A stretch of 64,000 nt of DNA, from contig NZ_CP041146.1 in the NCBI RefSeq assembly GCF_006494775.1, positions 372,001 through 436,000 of the forward strand. Reading direction: 5' to 3'. Made by a program: the position numbers and the translations under genes. Below, one piece after another: positions 55,232 through 64,000 of this stretch. The stretch's first letter is position 1. Every line of letters begins with the position of its first letter. Source of the DNA: Nocardioides humi. GTDB taxonomy: Bacteria; Actinomycetota; Actinomycetes; Propionibacteriales; Nocardioidaceae. Below the pieces are notes generated by a model. The model worked only from the letters and a program-made list of their open reading frames with translations. It was not told the DNA's origin and did no database searches.

Positions 55232-55534
55232 TCAGGTGGCCGCGCGGTCGCCGTGCCCCAGCGACCGGCCCGGCGCGACCAGGTCGCGCACCCGCCGCTT
55301 GAGCTCGACGATCTCCGGGAAGCCGCCGTCGCGCTTGCGGTTCCAGACGCCGGTGCTCCCCGAGGCCGTCTCGACCTCGACCCGGAAGACGCCCGCCTCG
55401 CCCTCGCGGACCGCGGGGCGCAGGGCCACCTCGTCGAGGTCCTCCTCGAAGGTCTGGAGCAGCTCGGCGGCGTACCACTGCGCGCGCAGCAGCCACCGGC
55501 ACCGGGCGCAGTAGGTGATGACGACGCGGGTCAC
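55232..55534 (-). CDS. Rdx/SelW-family thioredoxin-like protein
   Basis: 100 residues: VVITYCARCRWLLRAQWYAAELLQTF carries the CxxC redox motif, and FPEIVELKRRVRDLV matches the SelW/SelT/SelH family, with Cys rather than selenocysteine. Its substrate is unknown. Convergent with the transglycosylase, divergent from the 177-residue gene at 55589. GTG start. Confidence 0.85.
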   Translation of the reverse strand: MTRVVITYCARCRWLLRAQWYAAELLQTFEEDLDEVALRPAVREGEAGVFRVEVETASGSTGVWNRKRDGGFPEIVELKRRVRDLVAPGRSLGHGDRAAT

Positions 55535-55588
55535 CCCACCATCAAACCAGTTGCCCGCGGCGCCGGCGGGCGCCGACCATGGACGGCG

Positions 55589-56122
55589 ATGGACGTCACC
55601 TTCACCAAGCTCCCCGGCCGGTACGAGATCGCGGTCGACCGGACGGCGGGCGCCGCCCTGGCCCCGCGCAACGGCCCCGGCCACAGCGACGCCGTGCCGC
55701 ACGACGTCGCGCACCTGCTGGTCGAGATCGAGGACGGGCTCCGCGGCGCGGTCTACGGCCGGCTCGCGGCGGCCGACGGCGACGACGGGATGTTCTGGCC
55801 GGCCGACCCGGCCGCGCGACGGGCGTCGCTGAAGCGGCGGCGTCCGCCGACGCCCGCGGAGTCGGCCGACATGGCGCGCTCGGAGCGGCTCGCGTCGCTG
55901 AGCGTCGCCCTGTGGGAGGTCGCGCGCGGACGGCGCCGTCCCGACCCGGCGTGGCCCGGCACCGCGGCGGGCAGCGGCATCGACCCCGACCTGCTGGAGC
56001 GGCTGTTCTCCCGCTACGACGACTTCGCCGACCGGTGGGCGGCGCTGCCGGCCGGCGGCTCGATCACCCTGGCCTGGCCGTTCCCCGAGGGCAGCGGGAG
56101 GCGACGCCGGACCGGACGCTGA
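55589..56122 (+). CDS. Uncharacterised conserved-looking protein
   Basis: 177 residues beginning MDVTFTKLPGRYEIAVDRTAG, with a PHDVAHLLVEIEDGLRGAVYG segment, a basic middle (RRASLKRRRPPTP) and a helical C-terminus (LLERLFSRYDDFADRWAAL). No catalytic motif is evident and I do not recognise a named family. It lies 67 bases ahead of the SNF2 helicase on the same strand and may be co-transcribed. Confidence 0.7.
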   Translation: MDVTFTKLPGRYEIAVDRTAGAALAPRNGPGHSDAVPHDVAHLLVEIEDGLRGAVYGRLAAADGDDGMFWPADPAARRASLKRRRPPTPAESADMARSERLASLSVALWEVARGRRRPDPAWPGTAAGSGIDPDLLERLFSRYDDFADRWAALPAGGSITLAWPFPEGSGRRRRTGR

Positions 56123-56189
56123 CCCCGGCCCGCCGGGGCTGTGGATCGATGTCGGATGCGTCGGCGGGGCGTGCCACGATGAGGGGACC

Positions 56190-59100
56190 GTGAACGTCCT
56201 GGCCGAGCTGACCGACGACTTCCTGGCGCGGCACTTCGACGCCGGGACGATGGAGCGTGCCCGCGGGATCGTCGCCGACGGCGGCGTACGACGCCCCGAG
56301 ATCGGGATGCTGTCCGCGGGATCGGTGACGGCCACCGCCGACGTGCTCGGCAGCCGCGCGACGCCGTACCAGGTCCAGCTGCACGCGGAGGCGCCCAACG
56401 GCAGCTACGCGGGCTGGCTGTTCACCGTGTGCACGTGCCCGGTGCGGTCGGTGTGCAAGCACGGCGCCGCGCTCGCGCTCACGCTGCGGCAGACCTTCAC
56501 CCAGCCGGCCGGCGAGGCGGCCTGGCGGCGGTCCGTCGAGCGCCTCGTCGGCGAGCTGGAGCGCCAGCAGCCGCAGGTGCGCGAGGAGGTGCCGCTGGCG
56601 CTGGAGGTCTCGCTCGACCGGGGGCGCAGCGGCGGCTACCGCTCGCCCGGGCCGACCCTGCGGATGCGGCCCCTGCGCCGCGGCAAGAGCAGGCCGTGGA
56701 TCAAGACCGGCGCCGAGTGGAACGACGTGGCCGGCAGCGCCCGCGGCCTCGTGCGGCGGCAGGCCGACGCCCTCGCCGCGCTGCACACCCAGTGGGCCGG
56801 CCACCGCGGCTACTACACGGCCGGCGTCGCGCCGTCCCTCGACGAGTTCGGCGACCAGGTCGTCCGCGCCCTGCGCAACGCCCGGGACGCCGGGGTGACC
56901 CTGCTCGCCGCGCGGCCGCTGACGTCGGTGACGATCGCCGACGAGGCCGCCGAGGTGGTCGCCGAGCTCGACGACGTCGAGGGCGGCACGACCATGCGCG
57001 CCGCGGTCACCCTCGGCGACCGCACCTGGCGGGGCGAGTCGGTGGTGCTGGTCGGCTCCCCCGCGTCCGTCGTCGGCCTGCTCGACGACGACGGACGCCT
57101 CGTCGTCGCGACCACCACGGCGCCGGTCCCACCGGCGCTGCGCCACCTGGTCGACGGGCCGCCGATCGTCGTCCCGCCCGCCGACCTCGCCGACTTCCGC
57201 GAGACGCTGCCCGGGCTGATGCGCCTGGTGCCCGTGCGCGCCGAGACCTCGGCGGTCGAGCTGCCCGAGCCGCTGGCCCCGACCCTGGTGCTGACGGTCT
57301 CCTGGCACACCTCCACGAAGGCCGGCCTGACCTGGCACTGGCAGTACGGCAGCGACCCGGAGCGCAGCTGTCCCCTGAGCAGCCACGACTCGCTCGGCGG
57401 GGTCCGGGACCGGGCGGCGGAGCAGGCGCTGCTCGCCGCGGTCCCCCAGGCGCTGCTGCAGGTCTCCACCGTCACGGACGGCGATGCGCTCGGCCTCGCC
57501 ATCCACGAGCTGCCCCACCTGCGCGCGATCGAGGGCGTCCGCGTGGTCGAGGAGGAGCGTCCGGACTTCCGCGAGGCCGACGTGGCGCCCGAGATCCGGT
57601 TCGACCTGGCGGAGCCCGATCCCGGCGCCACCGACTGGCTCGACCTCGCCGTCACCGTGACCGTCGCCGGCGAGCAGATCCCGCTGCCCGACGTGCTGGC
57701 GGCGCTCACCCTCGGTCTCGAGTTCCTCGTCCTGCCGAGCGGGCTCTACGTCACGACCGACCGGCCCGAGTTCGACCGGCTGCGCGAGGTCGTCACGGCC
57801 GCCGCCGAGCTGCGCGAGCGCGACGGGGACCGGATCGGCGTCGGCCACCACGACCTCGGGCTGTGGGCGCAGCTCGCCGAGACCGGGCTCGTCGACGCCC
57901 AGGTCGCCGCCTGGGTCGAGCGCGCCCGGGCGCTGCGCGACCTCACCGACATCCCGCAGCCGGAGCCGCGCGGCCTGGCCACCGCGCTGCGCAGCTACCA
58001 GCGCGAGGGCTTCTGGTGGCTGGCCTTCCTGTGGCAGCACGGCCTCGGCGGCGTCCTCGCCGACGACATGGGGCTCGGCAAGACGCTGCAGGTGCTGGCC
58101 CTGATCACCCACGCCCGCGCCGAGCGGCCGGGGGGCGCCCCGTTCCTCGTGGTCGCCCCGACCAGCGTCGTCACCGCCTGGGCCACCGAGGCCGCCCGGC
58201 ACGCGCCCGGGCTGCGGGTCGCGATCGCCTCCCGTCGTACCGACGACGTGGCGGGGCTGGCCCGCGACCACGACGTCGTCGTCACGACCTACACGCTGCT
58301 GCGACTGGCGCACGAGCAGTACGCCGCGCTCGACTGGTCCGGGGTCGTGCTCGACGAGGCGCAGCAGGCCAAGAACCACCAGAGCAAGACCTACCAGGCG
58401 GTCCGGAGCGTGGCGGCGCCGTTCAAGCTGGCCGTGACCGGCACGCCCTTCGAGAACCGGCTGATGGAGCTGTGGTCGCTGCTCTCGATCACCGTGCCCG
58501 GGCTGTATCCCTGGCCGCGCACGTTCGCCGAGAAGGTCGTCCGGCCGGTGGAGCGGGACGCCGACCAGGTGGTCCTCGACCGGTTCCGCGCGCGGATCAG
58601 GCCGTTCCTGCTGCGACGCACCAAGGAGCTCGTCGCCGACGACCTCCCGCCCAAGCAGGAGCAGGTGCTCCAGGTCGATCTCGGGCCGGCCCACCGCCGG
58701 ATCTACGACACCCACCTGGCCAAGGAGCGGCAGCGGATCCTCGGCCTGGTCGAGGACTTCGACCGCAACCGGGTCGCGATCTTCAGCGCGCTGACCAAGC
58801 TGCGCCAGCTCGCGCTCGACCCGGCCCTCGTCGACGACGAGCACGAGACCGTGGGCTCCGCCAAGCTCGACGTCCTCGTCGAGCACCTCGGCGAGATCAC
58901 CGCCGAGGGACACCGCGCCCTGGTGTTCAGCCAGTTCACCTCCTTCCTGACCCGGGTCCGCTCCCGCCTCGACGACGCCGACATCGCCACGACCTACCTC
59001 GACGGCACCACCCGCGACCGCACCGGCGTGATCGAGCGGTTCCGCTCGGGCGCCGCCCCCGTCTTCCTGATCTCGCTCAAGGCCGGCGGCACCGGCCTCA

Positions 59101-59363
59101 CCCTCACCGAGGCCGACTACGTCTTCGTGCTCGACCCGTGGTGGAACCCCGCCGCGGAGGCCCAGGCCGTCGACCGCGCCCACCGGATCGGCCAGACCCG
59201 GCACGTCCACGTCTACCGGCTGGTCGCCACCGACACCATCGAGGAGAAGGTGATGGAGCTCAAGGCCCGCAAGGCCGAGCTGTTCGCGCAGGTCATCGAC
59301 GGCGACGGTGCGATGAGCACCTCCATCGGCGCCGACGACATCCGGGGGCTGTTCGAGGAGTGA
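56190..59363 (+). CDS. SWIM zinc-finger SNF2-family helicase
   Basis: 1057 residues. A SWIM finger lies near residues 80-92 (CTCPVRSVCKH), then a long bacterial SNF2 N-terminal region and the two-lobe motor: Walker A DDMGLGKT at 625-632, DEAQQ at 722-726, GTPFENRLMELWSLL, VFSQFTSFLTRV, SLKAGGTGLTLTEADYVFVLDPWWNPAAEAQAVDRAHRIGQ. A dsDNA-translocating ATPase, probably acting in transcription or repair like HepA/RapA relatives. GTG start with GAGGGGACC upstream. Confidence 0.92.
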   Translation: MNVLAELTDDFLARHFDAGTMERARGIVADGGVRRPEIGMLSAGSVTATADVLGSRATPYQVQLHAEAPNGSYAGWLFTVCTCPVRSVCKHGAALALTLRQTFTQPAGEAAWRRSVERLVGELERQQPQVREEVPLALEVSLDRGRSGGYRSPGPTLRMRPLRRGKSRPWIKTGAEWNDVAGSARGLVRRQADALAALHTQWAGHRGYYTAGVAPSLDEFGDQVVRALRNARDAGVTLLAARPLTSVTIADEAAEVVAELDDVEGGTTMRAAVTLGDRTWRGESVVLVGSPASVVGLLDDDGRLVVATTTAPVPPALRHLVDGPPIVVPPADLADFRETLPGLMRLVPVRAETSAVELPEPLAPTLVLTVSWHTSTKAGLTWHWQYGSDPERSCPLSSHDSLGGVRDRAAEQALLAAVPQALLQVSTVTDGDALGLAIHELPHLRAIEGVRVVEEERPDFREADVAPEIRFDLAEPDPGATDWLDLAVTVTVAGEQIPLPDVLAALTLGLEFLVLPSGLYVTTDRPEFDRLREVVTAAAELRERDGDRIGVGHHDLGLWAQLAETGLVDAQVAAWVERARALRDLTDIPQPEPRGLATALRSYQREGFWWLAFLWQHGLGGVLADDMGLGKTLQVLALITHARAERPGGAPFLVVAPTSVVTAWATEAARHAPGLRVAIASRRTDDVAGLARDHDVVVTTYTLLRLAHEQYAALDWSGVVLDEAQQAKNHQSKTYQAVRSVAAPFKLAVTGTPFENRLMELWSLLSITVPGLYPWPRTFAEKVVRPVERDADQVVLDRFRARIRPFLLRRTKELVADDLPPKQEQVLQVDLGPAHRRIYDTHLAKERQRILGLVEDFDRNRVAIFSALTKLRQLALDPALVDDEHETVGSAKLDVLVEHLGEITAEGHRALVFSQFTSFLTRVRSRLDDADIATTYLDGTTRDRTGVIERFRSGAAPVFLISLKAGGTGLTLTEADYVFVLDPWWNPAAEAQAVDRAHRIGQTRHVHVYRLVATDTIEEKVMELKARKAELFAQVIDGDGAMSTSIGADDIRGLFEE

Positions 59364-59460
59364 CGCAGGCCGGTTCCGGGTTCGGTTCCGGGCTCGCGCC
59401 GGGTTTGCGTCGGAGGTGCGTGCCAGCCTTCCCGCACGCCACGACCCCTCGGGAGCACCG

Positions 59461-60492
59461 ATGCACGCACTCACCTCGACCGACGCGACCTTCGACCGCC
59501 TCGACGCCCTCGCGCTGGCCGTCGCGTGCGGCGTCCTGCCCCTGGCCTACGCCGTCGCGCTGCTCTGCCTGACCGTCCTGCCCGCGGGCTACCTGCGGGC
59601 CAACACCAGACCGCCCGGGCTCTCCGCCACCTGGCTCGGCCTGCGCTGCTGGCAGGTGCTCGGGCCGGTCGGCTACGTGGTCGCGTGCGCCACCGTCTTC
59701 AGACCCGCCGACTCGGCCGCCGTGACCGCCGTCTTCACCCTCGCCGCCCTGCTCCCCCTGCTCGGCACCGCGCGCAGGGCGGCCGGCTCGGCCGGCTGGC
59801 GGGACTGGGCGTCCCGGGACGCCGAGCTCGGCCGGCTCCCGGACGCGTCGCTCGACCACCTCGGCAACCAGCTGTTCCTCCGGACCTTCGCCCGACGGGT
59901 CCGGGCCGCGCCCTGGCTCACCGCGGGAGCGATGCTCCTCTACGTCGGCACCCGGCGCCCCGTCGACGCCCTCGAGGCGGCTCCGCTGGTGCTGCTCGCC
60001 CTCGCCCTGCTCACGATCCTCTACGACCGGGTGCTCGAGCAGCTCGACCCGCTCGGGGCGCTGATCGTCCTCCATCGACATCAGGTCGAGCGGCACGACG
60101 ACTTCCTCTGCTCCACCGATCCCTGGCGCCACGGCGAGGGCCGTGCCCAGGTCGCCGACGCCCCGCTGGTGCGGCTGGCCCAGCTGCGACTCCAGCGGCT
60201 GACCCGGACCCTGCCCGGGCCTGCGCGCGAGCGCGCCCGCGCGGGCTGCGCGGAGCTCGTCGACCGCTACCTCGCCGACCCGCCGCGACTGCGCGGCGAC
60301 CTCCTCCGCACGTGCGTCGACGGACCGCTCCCCCACGGCACGGTCACCGGCACCTCCCCGCGCGGGGCGCCCTGGGACGCCACGACCCTGCTCACGCTCG
60401 GCGGGGCCGCGGCCACGATCGCCGTGATCGCGCAGCTGGTCGCCCATCTGGGCGACCTCGCCACGACCGCCAGCCGCTCCGGCCTGCCCTGA
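59461..60492 (+). CDS. Membrane protein of unknown function
   Basis: 343 residues with hydrophobic segments at about 18-40, 60-80, 82-100, 155-170, 175-195 and 315-335, and soluble stretches rich in Arg between (LFLRTFARRVRAAPW; RLAQLRLQRLTRTLP). I recognise no family motif. About 97 bases after the helicase gene; convergent with DUF2550. Confidence 0.65.
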   Translation: MHALTSTDATFDRLDALALAVACGVLPLAYAVALLCLTVLPAGYLRANTRPPGLSATWLGLRCWQVLGPVGYVVACATVFRPADSAAVTAVFTLAALLPLLGTARRAAGSAGWRDWASRDAELGRLPDASLDHLGNQLFLRTFARRVRAAPWLTAGAMLLYVGTRRPVDALEAAPLVLLALALLTILYDRVLEQLDPLGALIVLHRHQVERHDDFLCSTDPWRHGEGRAQVADAPLVRLAQLRLQRLTRTLPGPARERARAGCAELVDRYLADPPRLRGDLLRTCVDGPLPHGTVTGTSPRGAPWDATTLLTLGGAAATIAVIAQLVAHLGDLATTASRSGLP

Positions 60493-60495
60493 CCG

Positions 60496-60939
60496 CTACC
60501 GCCGGTTCCAGTCCGTCCCGGGCGGCATCGCCTCGAGCCAGGCCTGGAAGCCGGTCAGGGAGGAGACGCTCATCGCGAGCTCGACCAGGCCCTCGGGCGA
60601 CTGGCAGCGGATGACGAGGTGGTCGGGGTACAGCGAGGCCTGCTCGGTGCCGACCGGCTCGCGGCGGCCGTCGTACTCGAGCTCGTCACGGCGCCAGGAC
60701 CGCTTCGGGCGCGGGGACAGGCTGAAGACCCGGAACCACTCGAGGGTCTCGCCGGAGTAGCGCCCGAGGCCGAGGATCCAGCCCCGCTCGGAGGCCGAGG
60801 TCCGGTAGCGGTGACTGAGCTCGAAGGTGCCACCGTGCCGGGAGAGCGTACGGCGCCGGACGATGAGTCCGGCGCCGTACAGCACACACAGGAGCAGGAG
60901 CGCGCCACAGATGTCGAGCAGCCACTCCCACCATGCCAT
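60496..60939 (-). CDS. DUF2550 membrane-anchored protein
   Basis: 147 residues: an N-terminal helix (WLLDICGALLLLCVLYGAGLIV) then a soluble domain with RGWILGLGRYSGETLEWFRVFSLSPRPKRSW. DUF2550 genes regularly follow atpC in actinobacteria, as here (18 bases downstream). Function unknown. Confidence 0.88.
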   Translation of the reverse strand: MAWWEWLLDICGALLLLCVLYGAGLIVRRRTLSRHGGTFELSHRYRTSASERGWILGLGRYSGETLEWFRVFSLSPRPKRSWRRDELEYDGRREPVGTEQASLYPDHLVIRCQSPEGLVELAMSVSSLTGFQAWLEAMPPGTDWNRR

Positions 60940-60957
60940 CTGCGTGTCAGTGACCTT

Positions 60958-61365
60958 CTACGAGACCTTCTCCGCGGCGCGGATGCGCGCCTCGGCGTGC
61001 CGGACGCGCTGCTCCGCCTCGTTGCTCGAGTCGAGCAGGCGCTTGGCCTCCTCGAGGTCGATCCGGGCCTGGTCGACCTCGATGTCCTCCGCGCGCTCGA
61101 CCCGCTCGGCCAGGATCGACACGCGGTCGTTGGCCACCGACAGGAAGCCACCGTCCACGGCGACGATCACGAGCTGGTTGGTGCCGGCCACCTGGATCTC
61201 GACCACCGAGGCCGAGAGCAGCGACAGCGTGGGCGCGTGACCGCGCAGCACGCCGATGTCACCGTCGAGCGTGCGCGCGATGATCATCGCCGCCTCACCG
61301 GACCACACAGTCCGGTCGGCCGCGACGAGCTCGACGTGCAGGTGCTCGACCGTCGTGTCCGCCAT
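60958..61365 (-). CDS. atpC: ATP synthase epsilon subunit
   Basis: 135 residues: beta-sandwich HVELVAADRTVWSGEAAMIIARTLDGDIGVLRGHAPTLSLL and a helical C-terminus (ERVERAEDIEVDQARIDLEEAKRLL). Central-stalk subunit that regulates ATP hydrolysis. It starts 2 bases after the atpD stop. Full length for the family. Confidence 0.94.
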   Translation of the reverse strand: MADTTVEHLHVELVAADRTVWSGEAAMIIARTLDGDIGVLRGHAPTLSLLSASVVEIQVAGTNQLVIVAVDGGFLSVANDRVSILAERVERAEDIEVDQARIDLEEAKRLLDSSNEAEQRVRHAEARIRAAEKVS

Positions 61366-61367
61366 GA

Positions 61368-62824
<1,457 letters not shown>

Positions 62825-62854
62825 TTACTCCGTTTGGTGTTTTCTCTGGTGGGG

Positions 62855-63769
62855 TCAGTCGTTCGCAGCCTGGGCGTCGGCGAGCGCGTTCACGCCGCCG
62901 ACGATCTCGCTGATCTCCTGGGTGATGCCCGCCTGGCGCGCCTGGTTGGCGATTCGGGTGAGCTTCTTGATCAGCTCCTCGGCATTGTCCGTCGCGGACT
63001 TCATGGCCTTCTGGCGGGCGGCGAGCTCGGAGGCCGCCGCCTGCAGGAGGGCGTAGAAGATCCGGCTCTGGACGTACTGCGGCAGCAGGCCGTCGAGCAC
63101 CTGGGCGGCCGACGGCTCGAACTCGTACAGCGGCAGCAGCTCGTCGTCCTCGGGGGCCTCCTCGCCCTCGACGACCTCCAGCGGCAGCAGGCGGATCGCG
63201 GTCGGCTCCTGGGTGAGCATCGAGCGGAAGCGGGTGTAGACGACATGGACCTCGTCCACGTCGCCCTCCTCGCCCTGCTCCTTGAGGAACGCCGCGATCA
63301 GCGCCGAGCCGATCTCGGCGGCCTTGTCGTAGGTCGGCTGGTCGGAGAACCCGGTCCAGGCCTCGACGTACGGACGCTGGCGGAACTTGAAGTACGCCTC
63401 CGCCTTGCGTCCGGCGAGGTAGAAGTCGAGCTCCTTGCCCTCGGCGCGCAGCCGCTCGGCGAGCCGCTCGGTCTCCTTGATGACGCTCGAGGAGTAGGCG
63501 CCGGCAAGGCCGCGGTCGCTGGTGATGACCAGGACGGCGGCGCGCTTGGGATTCTCCTCCTCGCGGGTCAGCGGGTGGTCGACGTTCGAGAAGGTCGCCA
63601 CCGCCGACACCGCACGGGTCAGCTCCCGGGCGTACGGCGCTGCCGCCTGCGCCCGCTGCTGCGCCTTGATGATCCGGGACGCAGCGATGAGCTCCATGGC
63701 GCGCGTGATCTTCTTCATCGACTCCGTCGACTTGATCCGCGCGCGGTACTCACGCAGCGATACGGCCAT
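62855..63769 (-). CDS. atpG: ATP synthase gamma subunit
   Basis: 304 residues: N-terminal [29 protein letters not shown] and C-terminal [41 protein letters not shown] coiled helices that form the rotor shaft, with an actinobacterial acidic insert ([19 protein letters not shown]). It starts 3 bases after the atpA stop. Part of atpAGDC. Confidence 0.95.
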   Translation of the reverse strand: MAVSLREYRARIKSTESMKKITRAMELIAASRIIKAQQRAQAAAPYARELTRAVSAVATFSNVDHPLTREEENPKRAAVLVITSDRGLAGAYSSSVIKETERLAERLRAEGKELDFYLAGRKAEAYFKFRQRPYVEAWTGFSDQPTYDKAAEIGSALIAAFLKEQGEEGDVDEVHVVYTRFRSMLTQEPTAIRLLPLEVVEGEEAPEDDELLPLYEFEPSAAQVLDGLLPQYVQSRIFYALLQAAASELAARQKAMKSATDNAEELIKKLTRIANQARQAGITQEISEIVGGVNALADAQAAND

Positions 63770-63772
63770 GCG

Positions 63773-64000
63773 TCAGCCCCGCTTCTGCTTGACGATCTGC
63801 TCCTGCTCGAGCTCGTCGTCGGCCAGCGCCTCGGCCTCGGGCTCGTGCCCGACCTTGATGCTGCCGCCCTCGGAGGTCTCGAACTGGGTCAGGAAGGTGT
63901 CGTAGGCGGCGGCGAGGCCGTCCTCGTCCTCGAACTTCTGCGTCTCGCGGATCGCGGCCAGGATGCCGTCGTGCGAGCGGTGCAGGTAGTCGAGGAACTC
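63773..64000 (-). CDS. atpA: ATP synthase alpha subunit (C-terminal part only)
   Basis: The last 75 codons are present; the gene continues beyond the window. Visible residues include EFLDYLHRSHDGILAAIRE, ending SIKVGHEPEAEALADDELEQ and then QIVKQKRG. The acidic, Lys-rich C-terminal extension is typical of actinobacterial AtpA. Position directly ahead of atpG confirms it. Confidence 0.93.
   Translation of the reverse strand, partial: EFLDYLHRSHDGILAAIRETQKFEDEDGLAAAYDTFLTQFETSEGGSIKVGHEPEAEALADDELEQEQIVKQKRG

Noticed and set aside
56190..59363. SNF2 helicase as part of a defence island
   Set aside because: Neighbours are housekeeping genes (Rdx, ATP synthase, lytic transglycosylase); no nuclease, methyltransferase or mobile element is adjacent.
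56064..59474. Very long open frame (over 1100 codons) antisense to the SNF2 helicase
   Set aside because: It is the mirror of a strongly GC3-biased gene: its composition is Gly/Arg/Ala/His-rich with no motif, whereas the plus strand encodes complete helicase motifs.

Overview
The window is a 64 kb stretch of a very GC-rich chromosome that reads as an actinobacterium, most likely of the Nocardioides/Nocardioidaceae type. The evidence is the strong GC3 bias, frequent GTG starts, ATGA/GTGA gene overlaps, many apparently leaderless genes, NucS mismatch repair, CGNR and DUF2550 proteins, and a ccr-ecm ethylmalonyl-CoA block beside a FilP/Scy-like coiled-coil gene. I see no rRNA, tRNA, CRISPR, prophage or transposase gene. 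The assignment to genus is inference.

Layout. 1-2005: end of a fructose operon (DeoR regulator, fruK, ptsH). 2010-2765: a VapBC-type toxin-antitoxin pair with a palindromic operator. 2782-17573: the conserved translation/RNA block on the minus strand (nucleoside hydrolase, membrane protein, ribF, truB, rbfA, infB, ylxR, nusA, rimP), a divergent lipoprotein/DUF4439 pair, a HAD phosphatase, a CoA-transferase and proS. 17689-21435: DoxX, a secreted FAD oxidoreductase, a TetR regulator with twin operators and a GNAT acetyltransferase. 21462-26224: siderophore-iron uptake (two permeases and a binding lipoprotein) divergent from a double AraC regulator, with an iron box between them. 26284-31212: MEP pathway and membrane protease (ispG, rseP-like, dxr), interrupted by a TetR/VOC pair. 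31318-43465: polysaccharide deacetylase, then meaB, thiolase, methylmalonyl-CoA epimerase, pxpCBA, ccr, the coiled-coil gene, an AI-2E-family permease, an EamA exporter and a CGNR regulator. 43484-48032: MerR, MFS, FMN reductase, hydrolase and 3-hydroxybutyryl-CoA dehydrogenase. 48116-60939: YggU, nucS, DUF952, ferritin, ArsC-like, ethylmalonyl-CoA mutase, STAS, PduO adenosyltransferase, lytic transglycosylase, Rdx, SWIM/SNF2 helicase and DUF2550. 60958-64000: ATP synthase atpC-D-G-A (atpA cut by the window end).

How the genes work together. Thiolase, 3-hydroxybutyryl-CoA dehydrogenase, crotonyl-CoA carboxylase/reductase, ethylmalonyl-CoA mutase, the epimerase, MeaB and a cobalamin adenosyltransferase supply most of an acetyl-CoA to ethylmalonyl/methylmalonyl-CoA route. 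Four of their promoters carry one shared palindromic motif (about GGTTACC-N4-GGTA), which suggests a common regulator encoded elsewhere.

Caution on sequence quality. Six genes (infB twice, HAD, dxr, ccr twice, MFS, atpD) each need one extra G or C in a short G/C run to be intact. Four of them are essential or core enzymes, so I treat these as single-base assembly errors. There is no convincing undescribed system here. The best leads are the shared motif, the double AraC regulator with its iron box, and two families of intergenic palindromic repeats.
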